Shown here in pieces: positions 32,268 to 44,659 of a stretch of 64,000 nucleotides of DNA; position 1 is the stretch's first letter; each line of letters begins with the position of its first letter. The notes below the pieces were generated by a model that saw only the letters and a list, made by a program, of their open reading frames with translations, did no database searches and was not told the DNA's origin. The DNA lies in assembly GCA_011316235.1 (NCBI GenBank), contig QQBE01000005.1, forward strand, positions 129,747 to 193,746, read 5' to 3'. The position numbers were made by a program, and so were the translations under genes. This DNA is from Mycothermus thermophilus. Its lineage: Eukaryota; Ascomycota; Sordariomycetes; Sordariales; Chaetomiaceae.

Positions 32268-35200
32268 GGCGGCGGTTTGGTGTTGTTGTTGCTGCTATGA
32301 CGGACGGTGAACGGGAGAGTGTGAGTCGGGTCCGGATGTTGTACGGCGTCGATGCCCGTCAGGAACAGGAGCGGCCCGCGGTGGAACAAGTCAAAAAGCT
32401 TAGCTCGGTCGGCACCTCAGCGAAGAGCAGACGGGATAGCGAGGCCTTTTTGCTGCGGTGTCGCCTGCAGTTGGCAATCCCAAGGAGCCGGGACGGGCGG
32501 GAGGACAGCAGCGGCGGAGTAATCGGAGAGCAATGTCCAAGATAAGAAGGTAAAGAACAAGAAATACAAAGGAGACACCTGCTGATCCGGCAGCTCGCTC
32601 GCTCAGCGGGCAGGAGTGAGGTGGATATACACAGATGAAATACACCTGACCTGACGTCTGAACTCGCAGCCGGGGCGGCCACTGACGTGCTCTCTCACAA
32701 AGAAGGGAGGGAGAGCTGGAGGCGTCGGGAGATCAACACGGCTGGCGTCGAGCAGGCCGGAGATCGGGAACCATTTAGTATTCTCAGCGGGATATGTGTG
32801 TGAATGTGTGAGTGTGAATGCCGCTCAACTGTGTATAAGTGAGGTGTCTCTGCCTCCATGTGCCGTAACCCCATGCCCATGGATGAGATGCCGCTGCCGC
32901 GTCTGCTGCGTGGTAGTTTGTTCCCACAAATCTGCCGGAACGTCACTCAGCCGTTCACCTGGCCGCGGCAACGGTCGAGCTGGAGACGCGATGGCTGGCT
33001 GCCTGTTCATCTAAGGTGCTCTTACAGGCGCGGCTCAGTATGTGTGTCCTACCATCCATCCAGGAACACGCAACGTCAAGCGCGGTTCAAGGTTTCCTTG
33101 CGGGACCATCCGGTCAGGAGTGGGATGGGGGCCGCGGGAGGGGGTGTGAGTGAGGGAGCAGCATGGTGTGCTTAGTTACCAGATGGTGAAACGCAGGGAG
33201 AGAAAGAAAAGACAAGGCCACACACAGCTTTACGCACCTGGTCCCTGTACTCAAGACGAGAGAAGGCAGGCGGGGACTTTGCACCCTTGCGAAAGGTAGG
33301 GTATCATCTGTTCATCTGTAGGAGACATGATATTTCCTTTCTTTTTTTTCTATCTCGTCTTCGTTGCGGTGAGTCTCATTGGCGGGAGGAACTTTCAGGT
33401 CGATAATTGTTTCAGAACGAGAACAGCGAGATCATACGTGAAGCAACCTTGGAAATGAACAAGACCTCAAAGCCACCTCAGGTTGACATTCAGACCCATG
33501 AGGGTTGCTTTCCAAGCCGTGCCGGATTCCGGGCTCGGCGACGTTGACCGAGGTTTAAGGAGTATTGTTGCGGAAAGTAAAGGCCCAAAGGAAATCATGG
33601 AATATCTCTGCCCGAGGTTCGGATACCTGGCGCCTCACTCAAATTCTGGGACGGCACCTTGTACATGCCCGGAAACAAGTCCGGTTCCTTGAAACGATTC
33701 GGATCTGGCCTTTGCAATGCTCAAGCCCCCTTCGAGGACGTTTTCTGGAAGCTCGAGGGTGTTCGAATGGTTCCGTGTCTTGGGCAACAACAAATTCCAC
33801 GGACACAAAAGCCCCGGACCAGGCCGTTGAGAAGCTGGCTGGCTGGGTTGGATCCCTGGACCCAGAGCATCCGGGTTTCATGGGAGCGTTGTTGTTGGAC
33901 AACGGTTCGTCCCTGAAGCTGATTGGGGCGGCGCATACAGCGGGCGGCTGGGTGAGGTAAGCGACCGCAGCAGAATTTCCCGGTGCTGGTCGATGCATGA
34001 TAGAAGATACTCATTCTTCGGAACTTGGCGGGAAAGTTAGTAATGCTGGATGGTGCACACAGTACCTGGTTATCTTAGGGACTTTGGTCAGGTTGTGCTC
34101 CGTAGGCCACATGGGACGTATTCGTACCTAGGGTATGACTGTAGGGCTTGAAAACGCTGAGAGTCGCTTGAGGTCTACAGAGTAAGGTTAATTGTGGGTG
34201 GCACGGTACTACATATTGCTGGGAGCACAATTCGGGAATAGCTTCCGAATCTCCATCCCGCGCAACCCTCAATTCCATATCCCGCTCGGAGCCGCGGATG
34301 AGACAAGGGAGCGCCGAGAACAATGTTGGACGGCAGGGGGGTGGAACCAACCGGATGCATGGATGTTTTGGGCCGGGCTCGCCTCCGCGCTGTGTTTGAT
34401 GCTGCAGTGGGATCCGTGCCTTGTTGACATCTTGTACCTTGACCTTGTATTGTCACCTCACTCACTCGCCCTTCCATCCCGACCCCAGCGAGAAAAGTTC
34501 TCGACCAACAGACTCATGATAGTAACTCCCCCGGTGCTTCCGCGTTGGCTCTTGAGTGCAACGCTGGCCAGTCTCCCTTGCTGTGGGCCATCCAGATCTG
34601 GTCCAGCTATTGGGACCTGCTGCATCTCGATATGCACGGCTCTCCCGGAATCACCTCATCCTGTCCAAGAGAATACTCAGATGGGTACCAAGTCTGCAAA
34701 ACTGGTAAAGGAGAAAGAAACCAACATGTCCCCCAAGAAGAGAAGACTACCCCCCTGACCGAACCATGTTGGTGAGCTCTCGCCTCCGGCTTTCCTAGGG
34801 ATAGGTTCGAAGTATCCGTGTTCGAAAAGTTCTGTCTCCTTGGGGTCTCCTTTAAATTCATGTTGGTCCTGCACCGGCCCACCCGTGGACGTTTCATCGC
34901 ATTCTGATGTTTTAATGTTGGTTCATCATCTCCTTCCCTTCTCAGGCCCGTGTATTTTCCCGCTCCTCCCGCGTTCCTCGTCGTCGGCACTGCGTTCCGC
35001 TGCCTTGGGTGTCTTCCTCTTCCTCCTCGACAACCAGGACGCTGGTGATCTGGTTCACTCCTGTGCTACTACCCGGTTGACATCTATCGCAGCCTAGCTG
35101 CGTCAGCAAGCCACGACGTTGTGCTTTCTGCCGTTTTTCTATACCCTTTGCCTGTCATAATTGGTTTACTTTTTTTGTTCCCAGTTCCCCCCTGACTTGC

Positions 35201-35321
35201 TTTTCTTTTCCTGCAGCCACGCGCGCGAGCTGAGATCCCGGAGGCCACGCCACATCCGTCCTCCGTCCGTACTGTCGCTGCTGCTGCTGCTGCTGTCTGA
35301 TCCTTTGAGCCGCCTCGAGCC
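32268..35321. other. Gene-poor stretch of about 3 kb
   Basis: Divergent promoter regions of the rhodopsin-domain gene (minus) and the MFS gene (plus), with about 2 kb of unassigned sequence between. An open frame at 33565-33960 has plausible composition but no recognisable family. A CTG repeat (35278-35297) lies in the MFS leader. Confidence 0.5.
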
Positions 35322-37189
35322 ATGTCGATCTCAGAGAAGAACAGCGCGAAGGAGGAGCGCATCCACGCCGCCCATGACGGGTCCTCGTCGGATGGCGGCG
35401 AGCGCGCTGGCGTTGGCTCCTCCAGCGGCCTTGACACGGCCTGGAAGTTCCTCGACGCTCACCGCGATGCCGGCGACCCGGCCGAGGGCATCGACATGAA
35501 GGCCCTGCGCCGCAAGATCGACTGGCGCATCGTGCCTCTCATGTTCCTCGCCTACACGCTGCAGTTCCTCGACAAGGTCATCCTCAATGTAAGTCAACAA
35601 ACCGTCCACAATGTCTCTCCATTGCTGTCCGACGTACTAACACGTGGAAAACAACAATAGTACGCTCGTGTCATGGGCATTCTTGGGGACCTGAACCTTC
35701 AGGGTAACGACTTCTCCAACGTGGCGACCTTCCTGTTCGTCGGTCTGCTGGCCTTTGAGATTCCCAACAGTAAGTGCACCCCGTAACCACCCTCCACTGA
35801 AGTCAAGTTCACGCAACTGACTCTCGAAAACCAGTCTACTTCCTCCAGGCCGTCCCCGCGGCCAAGTGGCTCGGTCTCAACGTGATCCTCTGGGGCACGG
35901 CTACCGCCTGCGGTGCCGCGGCCACCAACTACACGACCCTGCTCGTGTCCCGCGTTTTCCTGGGTATCTTCGAGGCCACCATCGCCCCGTCGCTCATGCT
36001 CATTAGCAGCATGTGGTACACCAAGTCGGAGCAGGCTCCGCGCTTTTCCTTCTGGTACACAGGTCTCGGCATCGGCCAGATCGTTGGCGGTCTTGTGTCC
36101 TACGGCTTCCAGCACATGGGTCCCGGCGCGCGTCTGTCCGGCTGGCGCACCATGTTCCTTACCCTGGGTGTGATTACCGTGATTGTTGGTGCCTGCATCA
36201 TCTTCTTCCTCCCGGACACCCCCATGAAGGCGCGCTGGCTCTCGGACAAGGAGAAGGTTGCTCTGCTCAAGCACGTCAGTGTCAACCAGACTGGTGTCGA
36301 GAACCGCAAGTTCCGCAAGAAGGAGATCTTTGAGGCGCTGGTTGATCCCCAGATCTATCTCCTGCTGCTCTCCGTCGTTCTGGTGAGTAATTACCCGAAG
36401 GAATCATGGTTGGCAAGAGCGTGTTTGTTGACACTGACACTGCCATAGCTCTCCGTCTCCAGCGGTGTCGTCACCAGCTACTCGGCCTCCCTCATCCAGC
36501 AGCTGCAGTACACGCCCAAGCAGGCTGCGCTGATGAATATGCCCTCGGGTGCCGTCAGCATCTTCTTCACCCTCTACGTCGGATTCGGTATCCGCCTCCA
36601 GTCCCACCGCTGGTTCTTCATCATTACCTGCATCATTCCTGCGTATGTGACCTTCCATCTGTCTCGAAACCCCTTAGAGCCATTATGCTGACAGACGACC
36701 AGTATTATTGGTGGTGCCTTGATGTCCTTCCTCCCTAGCAGCAACCGCGCTGGGTGCCTCGCTGGTATCTACCTGGTCAACGCCGTCGTTGCTCCTCTGG
36801 CCATCTTCTACAACGTAAGTCCCATGCATCTCGCTCTAATCCTCCTCACTCATACTAACAACGCCTCCCAGTGGACCATGGCCAACGTCAGCGGCGGCAC
36901 CAAGCGCGCCTTCGCGGCGGCCATCATCAGCGGCTCCTTCTCGCTGGGCAACATCATCGGCCCGCAGACCTTCCAGGCGCGCGACGCCCCCGAGTACCGC
37001 CCGGCCAAGCTCGCCGTCATGGGCACCCAGTCGGGCTGCGCCCTGACCACCTTCCTGCTCTTCCTCTACTACGTCTGGCAGAACAAGCGCCGCACGTCGG
37101 AGCGCGAGACCGAGGACGGCTATCTGTCGCCCGAGGTCTGGGCTGGCATGACGGATCGCGAGAATAAGCAGTTCCGCTACTCGTATTGA
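35322..37189 (+). CDS. MFS transporter, ACS family (allantoate permease / Dal5-like)
   Basis: Plasma-membrane proton symporter of the anion:cation symporter family, which takes up organic anions such as allantoate, nicotinate, vitamins or dipeptides; this substrate is not determinable. Six exons (35322-35588, 35661-35769, 35835-36382, 36449-36642, 36703-36814, 36872-37189) give 515 aa, all phases consistent. Residues about 1-65 are hydrophilic; twelve helices follow, starting at DWRIVPLMFLAYTLQFLDK, a typical first helix for the family. The loop after helix 6 contains DTPMKARWLSDKEK, another family signature. The tail ends EVWAGMTDRENKQFRYSY, close to the usual Dal5-group ending. No metabolic gene cluster adjoins it. 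Confidence 0.93.
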
Positions 37190-40100
37190 GTGGAGGATGT
37201 GTATCTAAGATATTTTTTTTGGGTACCTTACGCACTACGAGAGTTGGGTACGGCTGGGATGTGCTGGGTTGGACTTTGTAATATTGTTAACCACGAGCGA
37301 AGCGCTCCGGGATTGCCAGGACAATAGGGTTGGATATCTGTCGGTTTCCTTTTTATACTTTTTAGTATATTGGCAGTTTGTAGTAAAAATGGTTGGCGCA
37401 TCGCCATTGTTTTGGTTATTACACCTGTTTTGTTTATTTGCTGTGTACACACAGGAGAGATATTAGAGCATGTGGCTTCATGACACACAGCTGTTTGTGA
37501 TAACTGCCCTTTGTCTTAGCAAAAATCTCGATTCGGGATGTGACATGACGATCCCCATGTCGTTTGATCCAAAGACTTGGGACTCGGTGTGAATCCCGAA
37601 TCCTGGACATACAAACTGCGTACAAAGTTTGACATCTGTGCGCTTTGACCTTGTGTGATGGCGGGGGATCGACAGGCGAGCACTTCAAAGACCTGGAAAC
37701 CAGTTTGGCTCCCGATCGGCTGCTCCCTTGCCTTGTTGTCGGTATCTGATAATAACCGTGTTGATCCAGAGGGAGGGTGTTGTTTTCGGAAAAGCGGCGT
37801 GCCATTTCCGCCAGGAACCGGTGGTCCGGATGGCAGAAGATTAGAAGGACATGCTATTATCTCTCCTCTGCGCGCTGGCTGCACGTCACATTCGCGAATT
37901 CTCGCCTATGCTGCTTGCCTCGTGGCAGGCATGTTGCCAAACAAACATCTGCCTTATGAGCTTAAACGTGCGCAGCTTGATGAATCGATCTATTTGCGAC
38001 TGGGATCCAGCAAACCTTCTGGGGATAGATTGTGATCATGAGGGGTATAATCGCTGCATATTAAATATCCGTAAAAACCCAGATGATTCTGCAGATCGGC
38101 ACCGGTGGATGGGCATCGTGGACAGTATTCCTGTCAACTGTCAACTGGGTTCAAAAATAGGTCGTCCATCTCCCGAGACCATCATGACTTCAGCCTCTCC
38201 TTATCTCTCATGACGCCATGCATTCCTCACTCCACGACTACGGACGCGAAGCGCGGCACGATATTGCCAAGTATTCAACACATAAAGACCATCTCTCGCC
38301 CGCTGTCCCAGGAACTGGAACCAAAAATTCAGCTTTCACGCCGCGCATACCGCCTGAATACCTTCACCACCACCCATCTCGATCGGTTCCGTCCTACCCG
38401 CCTTCTGCGATAATCGCTCCTGTAGATTGCATCGCAACAGCACGCCATCACCGGGAATCTTTAGTCTCTTTTCCAAACTCAACGTCTCAACGTCTCTCGT
38501 TGGCTGGAATGGACAAATGTCTCTATCCTACCGGCGGCAATAACCTGCAGCGATGGATGGAAGGATGAACCCGAGGTGAAGCGCCTACGGTAAGTGTACC
38601 TGCGTCTGCTACCCATCGGGTGCACTGGGCTGCGCACCGGTTTGTCGGGAACCGTTGGTGGCGTCTGACGGGGACGCGGAAAAAAAAAAAAAAAACTTGC
38701 GCAGGAAGGCTGTAAGATGTACCGTTGAGAACCACACCTTGACGACCTTTGGTCCAGTAGGTTGGAGTCTAGGTCAGGTACCTTACCTGTACGCGACCTG
38801 GCTAGCCGTTCCAGACATCGGGAGAGTGTGGCGTGCATCTGTCATCAAGCTCGGGCCGACTGATAATCACCGATGACGGATGACGCTCCCGTCTTTCCAG
38901 GTCTTGTGTTACTTGCCGAGTGAAGAAGTAGGTTTCTGTCTGGTTGGACACGGTGGTGGTGGCGATGTCAGCCGGCTGGTTGGGCGGGTGGCAGATGCAT
39001 GCATGCATGGGAATTAGCCGGTTGGTAACGTGCTGCAGATTCGTCAGCTATGTATGGACTATGGACCATTGGAAGGGTTATGGAAGCAGAACACCTACGT
39101 AGTAAGGAGAAACAGTGATTCTTTGTGTAAGACTAGGGAGTACCCGTAATGCCAGAACGCTACTGTGTAAGTCCTAACGCCAGTTTTGGGAAACGTCGTT
39201 AATACTTTGTCAAGCCGCAGCTTGTCCTTAGGATATTAATTACTGGACAGAGGTTGAAGGTAACCAAAATCTCTGCCAAGTCACCCTCACGGTTTAATGC
39301 TCCTCCTTGATGTGACTCTGGTATTACAACACACATTGTAAATCAAGGTGAGTACCAAGGTTAAGACGGAGCTGATGATAGTATTCGCTACCCTAATCCC
39401 ACCTCACCTCTTGAGAATCAACAAAAGACAAAAGCTATTGGCCTAAACAAGTAAACAAACCAAAACAAAATAAAGGAGTCGTTTCGCTGCCAACCTAATG
39501 TCCTCAAAATCCATCGTCGCCTAGGGGCGCCCCCTTTTGGCCCCCGCCCCCGCAAACCCACCGCCTACGCCACAGCCGAGGAGCTTCCAGTCGCGTCACA
39601 AAGGCAGCGACCTGGGACCCCAGAACCACGCCTTTTTGAAAGACAACTTAGGTGGTGATCCTGGGGCGGGGTTCGATGACTGATGGTCCAATCTTGTGCT
39701 AATGGAGGAACTAATGTGTGCCCGCATCCCTCAGCTCCTGATTGCTGAGTCCGACCGTGGCGTGGGCCGAGGGGTTTCGGTCCCAAGAAGTCGTGTTGTC
39801 TTTGCCATATAAGTTGTTCCTCTGAGATTCGAGTATTATTAGCGGCATTGACGCAGCTCATACACATAGATGTGTGGTAAAAGCAACTGGGCTAGCATAG
39901 TAGTATTGTTGTCGTTAATCCTGGGTATTTGGGAGCTAGTACTCACTTGACCAATGCTTGATCACGGCGGAAGTTGTTAACACCTTGGTTGTCATGGTAC
40001 TTGACCTTGATCGGCATTAGTCATTTTGAAGATAATTATAAAAGAATAAAGTGAGAAGGAACTATAGGAAAATATTCTATCAATTAACGCTGTGTTCCGT

Positions 40101-41001
40101 GATGAACTCTCGTGGCAAACGCTGAGAGAAAATGGGTTTACCAGAGAGTTAAGGGAGTAGGGGAGTCCTGAAGCGTTCATATACAGGACAATCTCCAGCC
40201 TCCCATCGCACCATCCATCCTGAGAAGTAGCCCTGTACTCCCTGACCTAAGAGAGGCAGGTAAGGTAGGTAGACTGGAGAGTACCTGATGCCCTCAGATA
40301 GCAATGTATCGACCTCCCCGGTACCTACCTGAGGTTAGGTAAGTACTGAGGGAGGTGCTTAAGGTAGGTACCTGACCTGGTGGTACTACCCCTCCCTGAA
40401 TCTGAGACTTGAGAAGGAGCAGACTTGAGGAGGAGCCCGGAGCTTCAAACCAACAGCATCTACCTAGGTAGTGGCCTCATCTCACGCAAGGAATGACTGA
40501 GGTACTGCCTCGCTGTAGCGCGTGGGAGTTTAACATGATGTGACAAGCCAGAGGTGCTACATGAGCATGATTGCCAATTCGTCATCTCAATACTATGCGA
40601 GAGAAACCCACCAAGTCTCTAACGTTATTGATATCTCGAACCCATGACTGTCGTGAGCATGGTGATAATGACATTTGATTTCATACCCACTAATTACGCA
40701 TGGACCCCTTGCCACCCAACCCACGAGGTCAGTCAAACATCCACGCGCCAGACACAGAGAGTGCTTCACACGAGAAAACGTCATAGACACTGAGTAGCTC
40801 GGGCCATCAATCGAGAATGAGTCAGATTTAGGGAGCCCGTGCGGGTGAGTTCGCAGTCAACTTTGATGAGAATATAATCCATGTTCCTTCCTCTTGCAAT
40901 CCCTTCAAGCCCTCTTCAACACATTCATCATACAATCCAATTGTTCTGTTTACTCCCATCCAAAGTTAACCGACAACTGATTAGCAGTCATTGCCAGAAT
41001 T
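37190..41001. other. Gene-poor stretch of about 3.8 kb with palindromic short repeats
   Basis: No coding region is supported. A cluster of AGGTACCT/TAGGTAGGTA-type motifs sits at 40255-40475. A TGCATGCATGCATG tract lies near 38994-39008 and a poly-A tract at 38680-38695. The last 100 bases precede the decayed kinase gene. Confidence 0.5.
40255..40475. repeat. Cluster of AGGTACCT / ACCTAGGT palindromic motifs
   Basis: Many near-identical, mostly palindromic units (GGTAGGTA, GGTACCTACCTGAGG, AGGTACCTGACCT, CTACCTAGGTAG) fall within about 220 bases. Single copies of the same motif recur in other intergenic regions, for example near 16206, 38775, 54612, 57055 and 58906. No coding function is seen. 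Confidence 0.7.
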
Positions 41002-42720
41002 ATGGACGAGTTATGGTCTTTCCGTGACGAAGTCTCGGGCATATTGGCCGTCGGTTGTCTCAAGACTGGAGGTCGCGAGGCACGCATCATCACCAACATG
41101 ATGCAAGACCACGAGTCCATTGCCTCTTACACATTAGGAGACCATCTCCAGGAACGGCAAATGGGTAGCCCTGAACATAATCAGGTCAGGACTCAGCGAC
41201 GCCCATCGGGAGATAAAAACACACGAGACCTTTAGAAATCTCAAGATCGACCGTCATTTCGAGCGCCTCCTTAAGACCTTTTACCACGAGGGACCAAACG
41301 GGAGACATTTGTGCCTGGTGTTTGAGCTCCTGGGCCCAAATCTCTACTATCTCACAAATTCCTACTACTACGGGTACCGGGAGGACTATCATGGGAAAGA
41401 AGAGGATAATGATCAGAGGACCATCCTTCGGATCACACGCCAGATCCTCCAAGCGCTGGACGATTTGCACCAGGCGGGCTATGCTCATGGAGGTGAGTTG
41501 AGCGTGATCTTCTGAAGAACAACCCAGATCGAAGGAAACCCAGGGGTGAGCACCGTAGTTACTTACGAGAGAATCTTCACAGCACTTACCCCAGTAAACG
41601 GGGTCTTCACCTACCACGGAGCCAAGCACATGACAGCCAAGGCGTTGTTCAAAGAAATGGGCGAGCCGATGGTCACGCAAAACCCGCCTCTCAGCTTCGG
41701 GCCTCTTCCTAAAGCTGCGCCGCTGCACCGGTACAAGACGCCCAGGTGGACGGAGTGGAAGGGTGAGGCGCTTCAGGACGCGAGATCGTCGGCTTGAGCC
41801 AGGTCTTTCGACAGCATGAGGCCCCATCGCGCCTCAGGGAAGACATTCACACTCCTGCTCCAGAGATCATCTCACTGGGAAGTTCGATTGGCGGGTGGAT
41901 GTGTGGCAGGCGGGATATACGATACGTTCATACTCCTAGGCTGCGTCGGCCATTAGTTAAGAGACAGCGATGCTAATCAGTACTCACCAGCTATATACCT
42001 TGATCGTAGGCGTGCTCCCCTACCACTCCCTAGCACCCGCCGGCGACCCAGTGGAATCTGTCGTGGAAATGGTGAACTTGCTCGGCTGGGACGACATGCC
42101 GACAGAATGGCGGGCTCAGCTGGAGGATATGAGGGTCGAAGATCCGTGGACATGCGAGTTGCTTAACCGTTTTGAACGCGATTTCGACTCAGACTCAGAC
42201 ACGGACGTGGACTCAGACTCGGAATCAGACTCGGATTGGGAGTCGGACTCAGAGTCGAGTTCAGACTCACATGCTGGCGCCGAATCCAACTCCCTGAATA
42301 CTTCGAACAACCCCTCTCACCGAACCGCATTACTCGAGCCCATTGAAAAGTCAGATTCGGACCTCAGACTCAACAGCAGGCTCATATCACACCGCGAGCA
42401 CCCGCCCCTCCCACAGCCGGTTACGGGGCATCCTCCAGGATTGGGAATCGGATACAGAATCTACGGCAGACGGAGAGTTTGCCCAGCAGTCACAGCTATT
42501 AGACTCCTCACGTGCCGCGACGAGAGACTGGCCCAGAAGGTTGGTGTCCCAGTTCCGGCAGTACGTGCCGAAGGAGTTGAAACCCCTGATATTCATCATC
42601 CGAGGGTTGATGCGATATCGGCCGGAAGACCGCATTTCGGCGCGTCAGGCCTTGGGGATTTTGGATTGGGTTGAGCTGAGGAGTTCGATGAGGCAGGAGG
42701 CGAGGGTCGAAGAGCATTAA
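41002..42720 (+). pseudogene. Decayed SRPK-like protein kinase gene
   Basis: Pieces of an SR-protein-kinase-like catalytic domain occur in order but in different frames. They are GDHLQ (near 41140), WVALNII (41162-41182), GPNGRHLCLVFELLGP (about 41290-41337), QALDDLHQAGYAHG (to 41491), an activation-segment part ending PAPEII (41851-41871), DWRVDVWQAGY (after 41880), LPYHSLAPAGDP (about 42015-42050) and ELKPLIFIIRGLMRYRPEDR (about 42575-42635). Frame breaks lie near 41157, 41775, 41871 and 42357. The beta-3 lysine is Asn (41174-41176), the DFG Asp position reads as GLS (41791-41799), and no HRD/HGD catalytic-loop motif was found. A long Asp/Ser tract (about 42185-42270) sits between lobes. 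It is probably inactive even where transcribed. Calling two of the breaks introns does not rescue the frame. Confidence 0.75.
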
Positions 42721-42847
42721 AAGGGGGAACGGCAAGGAGGGAGGAATGAAACGAGGGTCACAATAATTAGATGGAGATACGAGCAGATAGATTCCTGAAT
42801 ATTAGAAGTAGAGCATCGTGCCAATGAAATGTCAACAATGACAGCCC

Positions 42848-44069
42848 CTATGCATACTTATCCAGGTTATTCTCCTTCAAAAAGTCCTCCAACAACACCG
42901 CAACCTCCTCATTATCCATATCAGCAAACGGAATATGTGTCGACCCTCTCAACCCCAGGTCGTCCCCCAACTTAATCACCTGCGCGTTCCCACCATACCT
43001 ATTAATCCACTCCGCCGCCAGCCTCGATTGATTCAAGTAAGTAAAACTCTCATCTCGGTGATCGGCCCAAAGAAACTGGATCGGAACCTTTGCCAACTTC
43101 TTAAACCCCTCCAGCGGCACGACAAACGGACCAAAGGCATCCCCAGGCTCGACCCCGGCGTTGTCCGGAAAGACCAAGCCGTAGCTTTCATACGCCACGA
43201 TGCCCTTGATGCGGGACGAGTTGCTTTTCACGGCCGTCAGCTGGGCGCGCAGCCCGGACGCCGAGTTGCCGAGGATGACGATGCTGTCGCCCAACTTGCC
43301 CGAGTCGACAGCAACGGCGGCCGTGTCGGTCTCGAGGTGCACGTTGAAAATGGTGTCGTACTCGACGTAGCGCGCGCTGGTGGCGATGCGCCAGGCTTCG
43401 GCGTTGTCGGTGGGGAATTGGACGTCGGACCCTGTTTGGAAGAAAGATTATTATTATGAAGCTGATATCTGAGTCTGGCACGACATCTAGACGAGGAATA
43501 TTGCCATTGTCTCACTGGGGCCAGGGGAGCTGAGAGTGTCGGGGTTGAGAGAACAAGAGAGACAGAGAGAAAAGACGGCCCTTACACCAATCCGGATACT
43601 GCGGCCCAAAGTTCCACGCCAGGAAGTTGATCTGGTCCCTATAATCCGGCGCGTACTCGGTCGGCTCGCACGCCCAGTTGGCCCTGCCCACGCGCGGACC
43701 GTCCCAGAGGAACACGGGATAGTCGCGGCGCAGGAACTTGTCTTTGAACCCCTCGCCGCCGTCCCAGCGGTTCTGGAACGTCTGCGTGCTCGAGCTGTGC
43801 CACATGAAGATGCCCGTCTTGCGCGGCGTCCACGGCGTGAAATACTCGACGTAACCGTGGTCGCAGTGCTGGGTCATGCTGGGGTTGGTCGGGTGGTTGA
43901 TGACCCTACCGCCGATGGTGAAGCCGCCCGACTGGCGGAGCATGATGGGCTTGGTGATGGTATCGTCTTTGCCCTTCCCCTTCCCCTTCCCCTTCTGGGC
44001 TTGGGCGGGCGTCGAGAGATGAGCGACCAGCAGCCCCAGGAGAGGCAGGGCGGTTGAGAGGGTCAGCAT
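42848..44069 (-). CDS. Secreted alpha/beta-hydrolase (esterase-like)
   Basis: Two exons (44069-43586 and 43431-42848) give 355 aa. Residues 1-24 are a signal peptide, followed by a Lys/Gly-rich stretch (about 26-35). GNSASG at 216-221 carries the nucleophile Ser218. HIPFADMDN places the catalytic His at about 327, and WADHRDESF is the likely acid-bearing segment. The Trp-Trp pair created across the intron (YPDW|W) matches my recollection of this fungal family and fixed the donor at 43585. The region around 47-130 (LRQSGGFTIGGRVI through MWHSSSTQTFQ) is the conserved family N-terminus. Function is probably an extracellular esterase; the substrate is unknown. The 3' end lies 127 bases from the decayed kinase (convergent). 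Confidence 0.85.
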
Positions 44070-44659
44070 GGCGTCTGTGAGAACAGGCTTGCAAGATTTT
44101 CACGATGTAGAGTTCACGGGAATCTTGGATGGAGGTTGCTCTGACTGGCGTCCCTAGTTGTCATGGTCTATATACACAAGATTGAGAACATTATAGTGAC
44201 CGGTGAAACCGATCAGCGTGTCTCCCCGCATACCAGCCGCGTCAATAACTTCGACCTGGGAGGTACTATTGACTCAGATGGTGTTCCGCGAGGCAAGCAA
44301 AAGTGCAGAATGTACGGTTGATACAGGCTCCGTCTCATTCTACAACTTCATTGTCAAGTAGAATCCCACTTGCAGTGTTTCACGACATCTGCAAGGCCGT
44401 CCGATGTGCATGTCAGCACACTATTGCCACTATATCATACCGGCATGTCATCTCACTCTCACACTTGCCGTGGTTGCATGGCTTTTCAGCACTTGAGCTG
44501 CCGGGCCTCGTTGCCGTCAGCTGCTGTCCCAGAGCAGAAAGGGTCTTCGTGAGCGGTCGTTAGGGGCAGCAATAGCAGTCTAGGCTGCATTAATTAGACT
44601 CTAGTGAATACCAATTATTGAATAGGTACCTGGTGTTGTCACTCTATTGTCTAGGTCTA
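44070..44659. other. Intergenic, hydrolase promoter
   Basis: Upstream of the alpha/beta-hydrolase gene. A TATATA sequence lies at 44169-44174, about 100 bases before its start on the minus strand, and TGACTCA at 44270-44276. No gene is supported. Confidence 0.5.

Noticed and set aside
33565..33960. 131-codon plus-strand open frame with plausible protein-like ending
   Set aside because: No domain recognised and no splice partners found; left unannotated.
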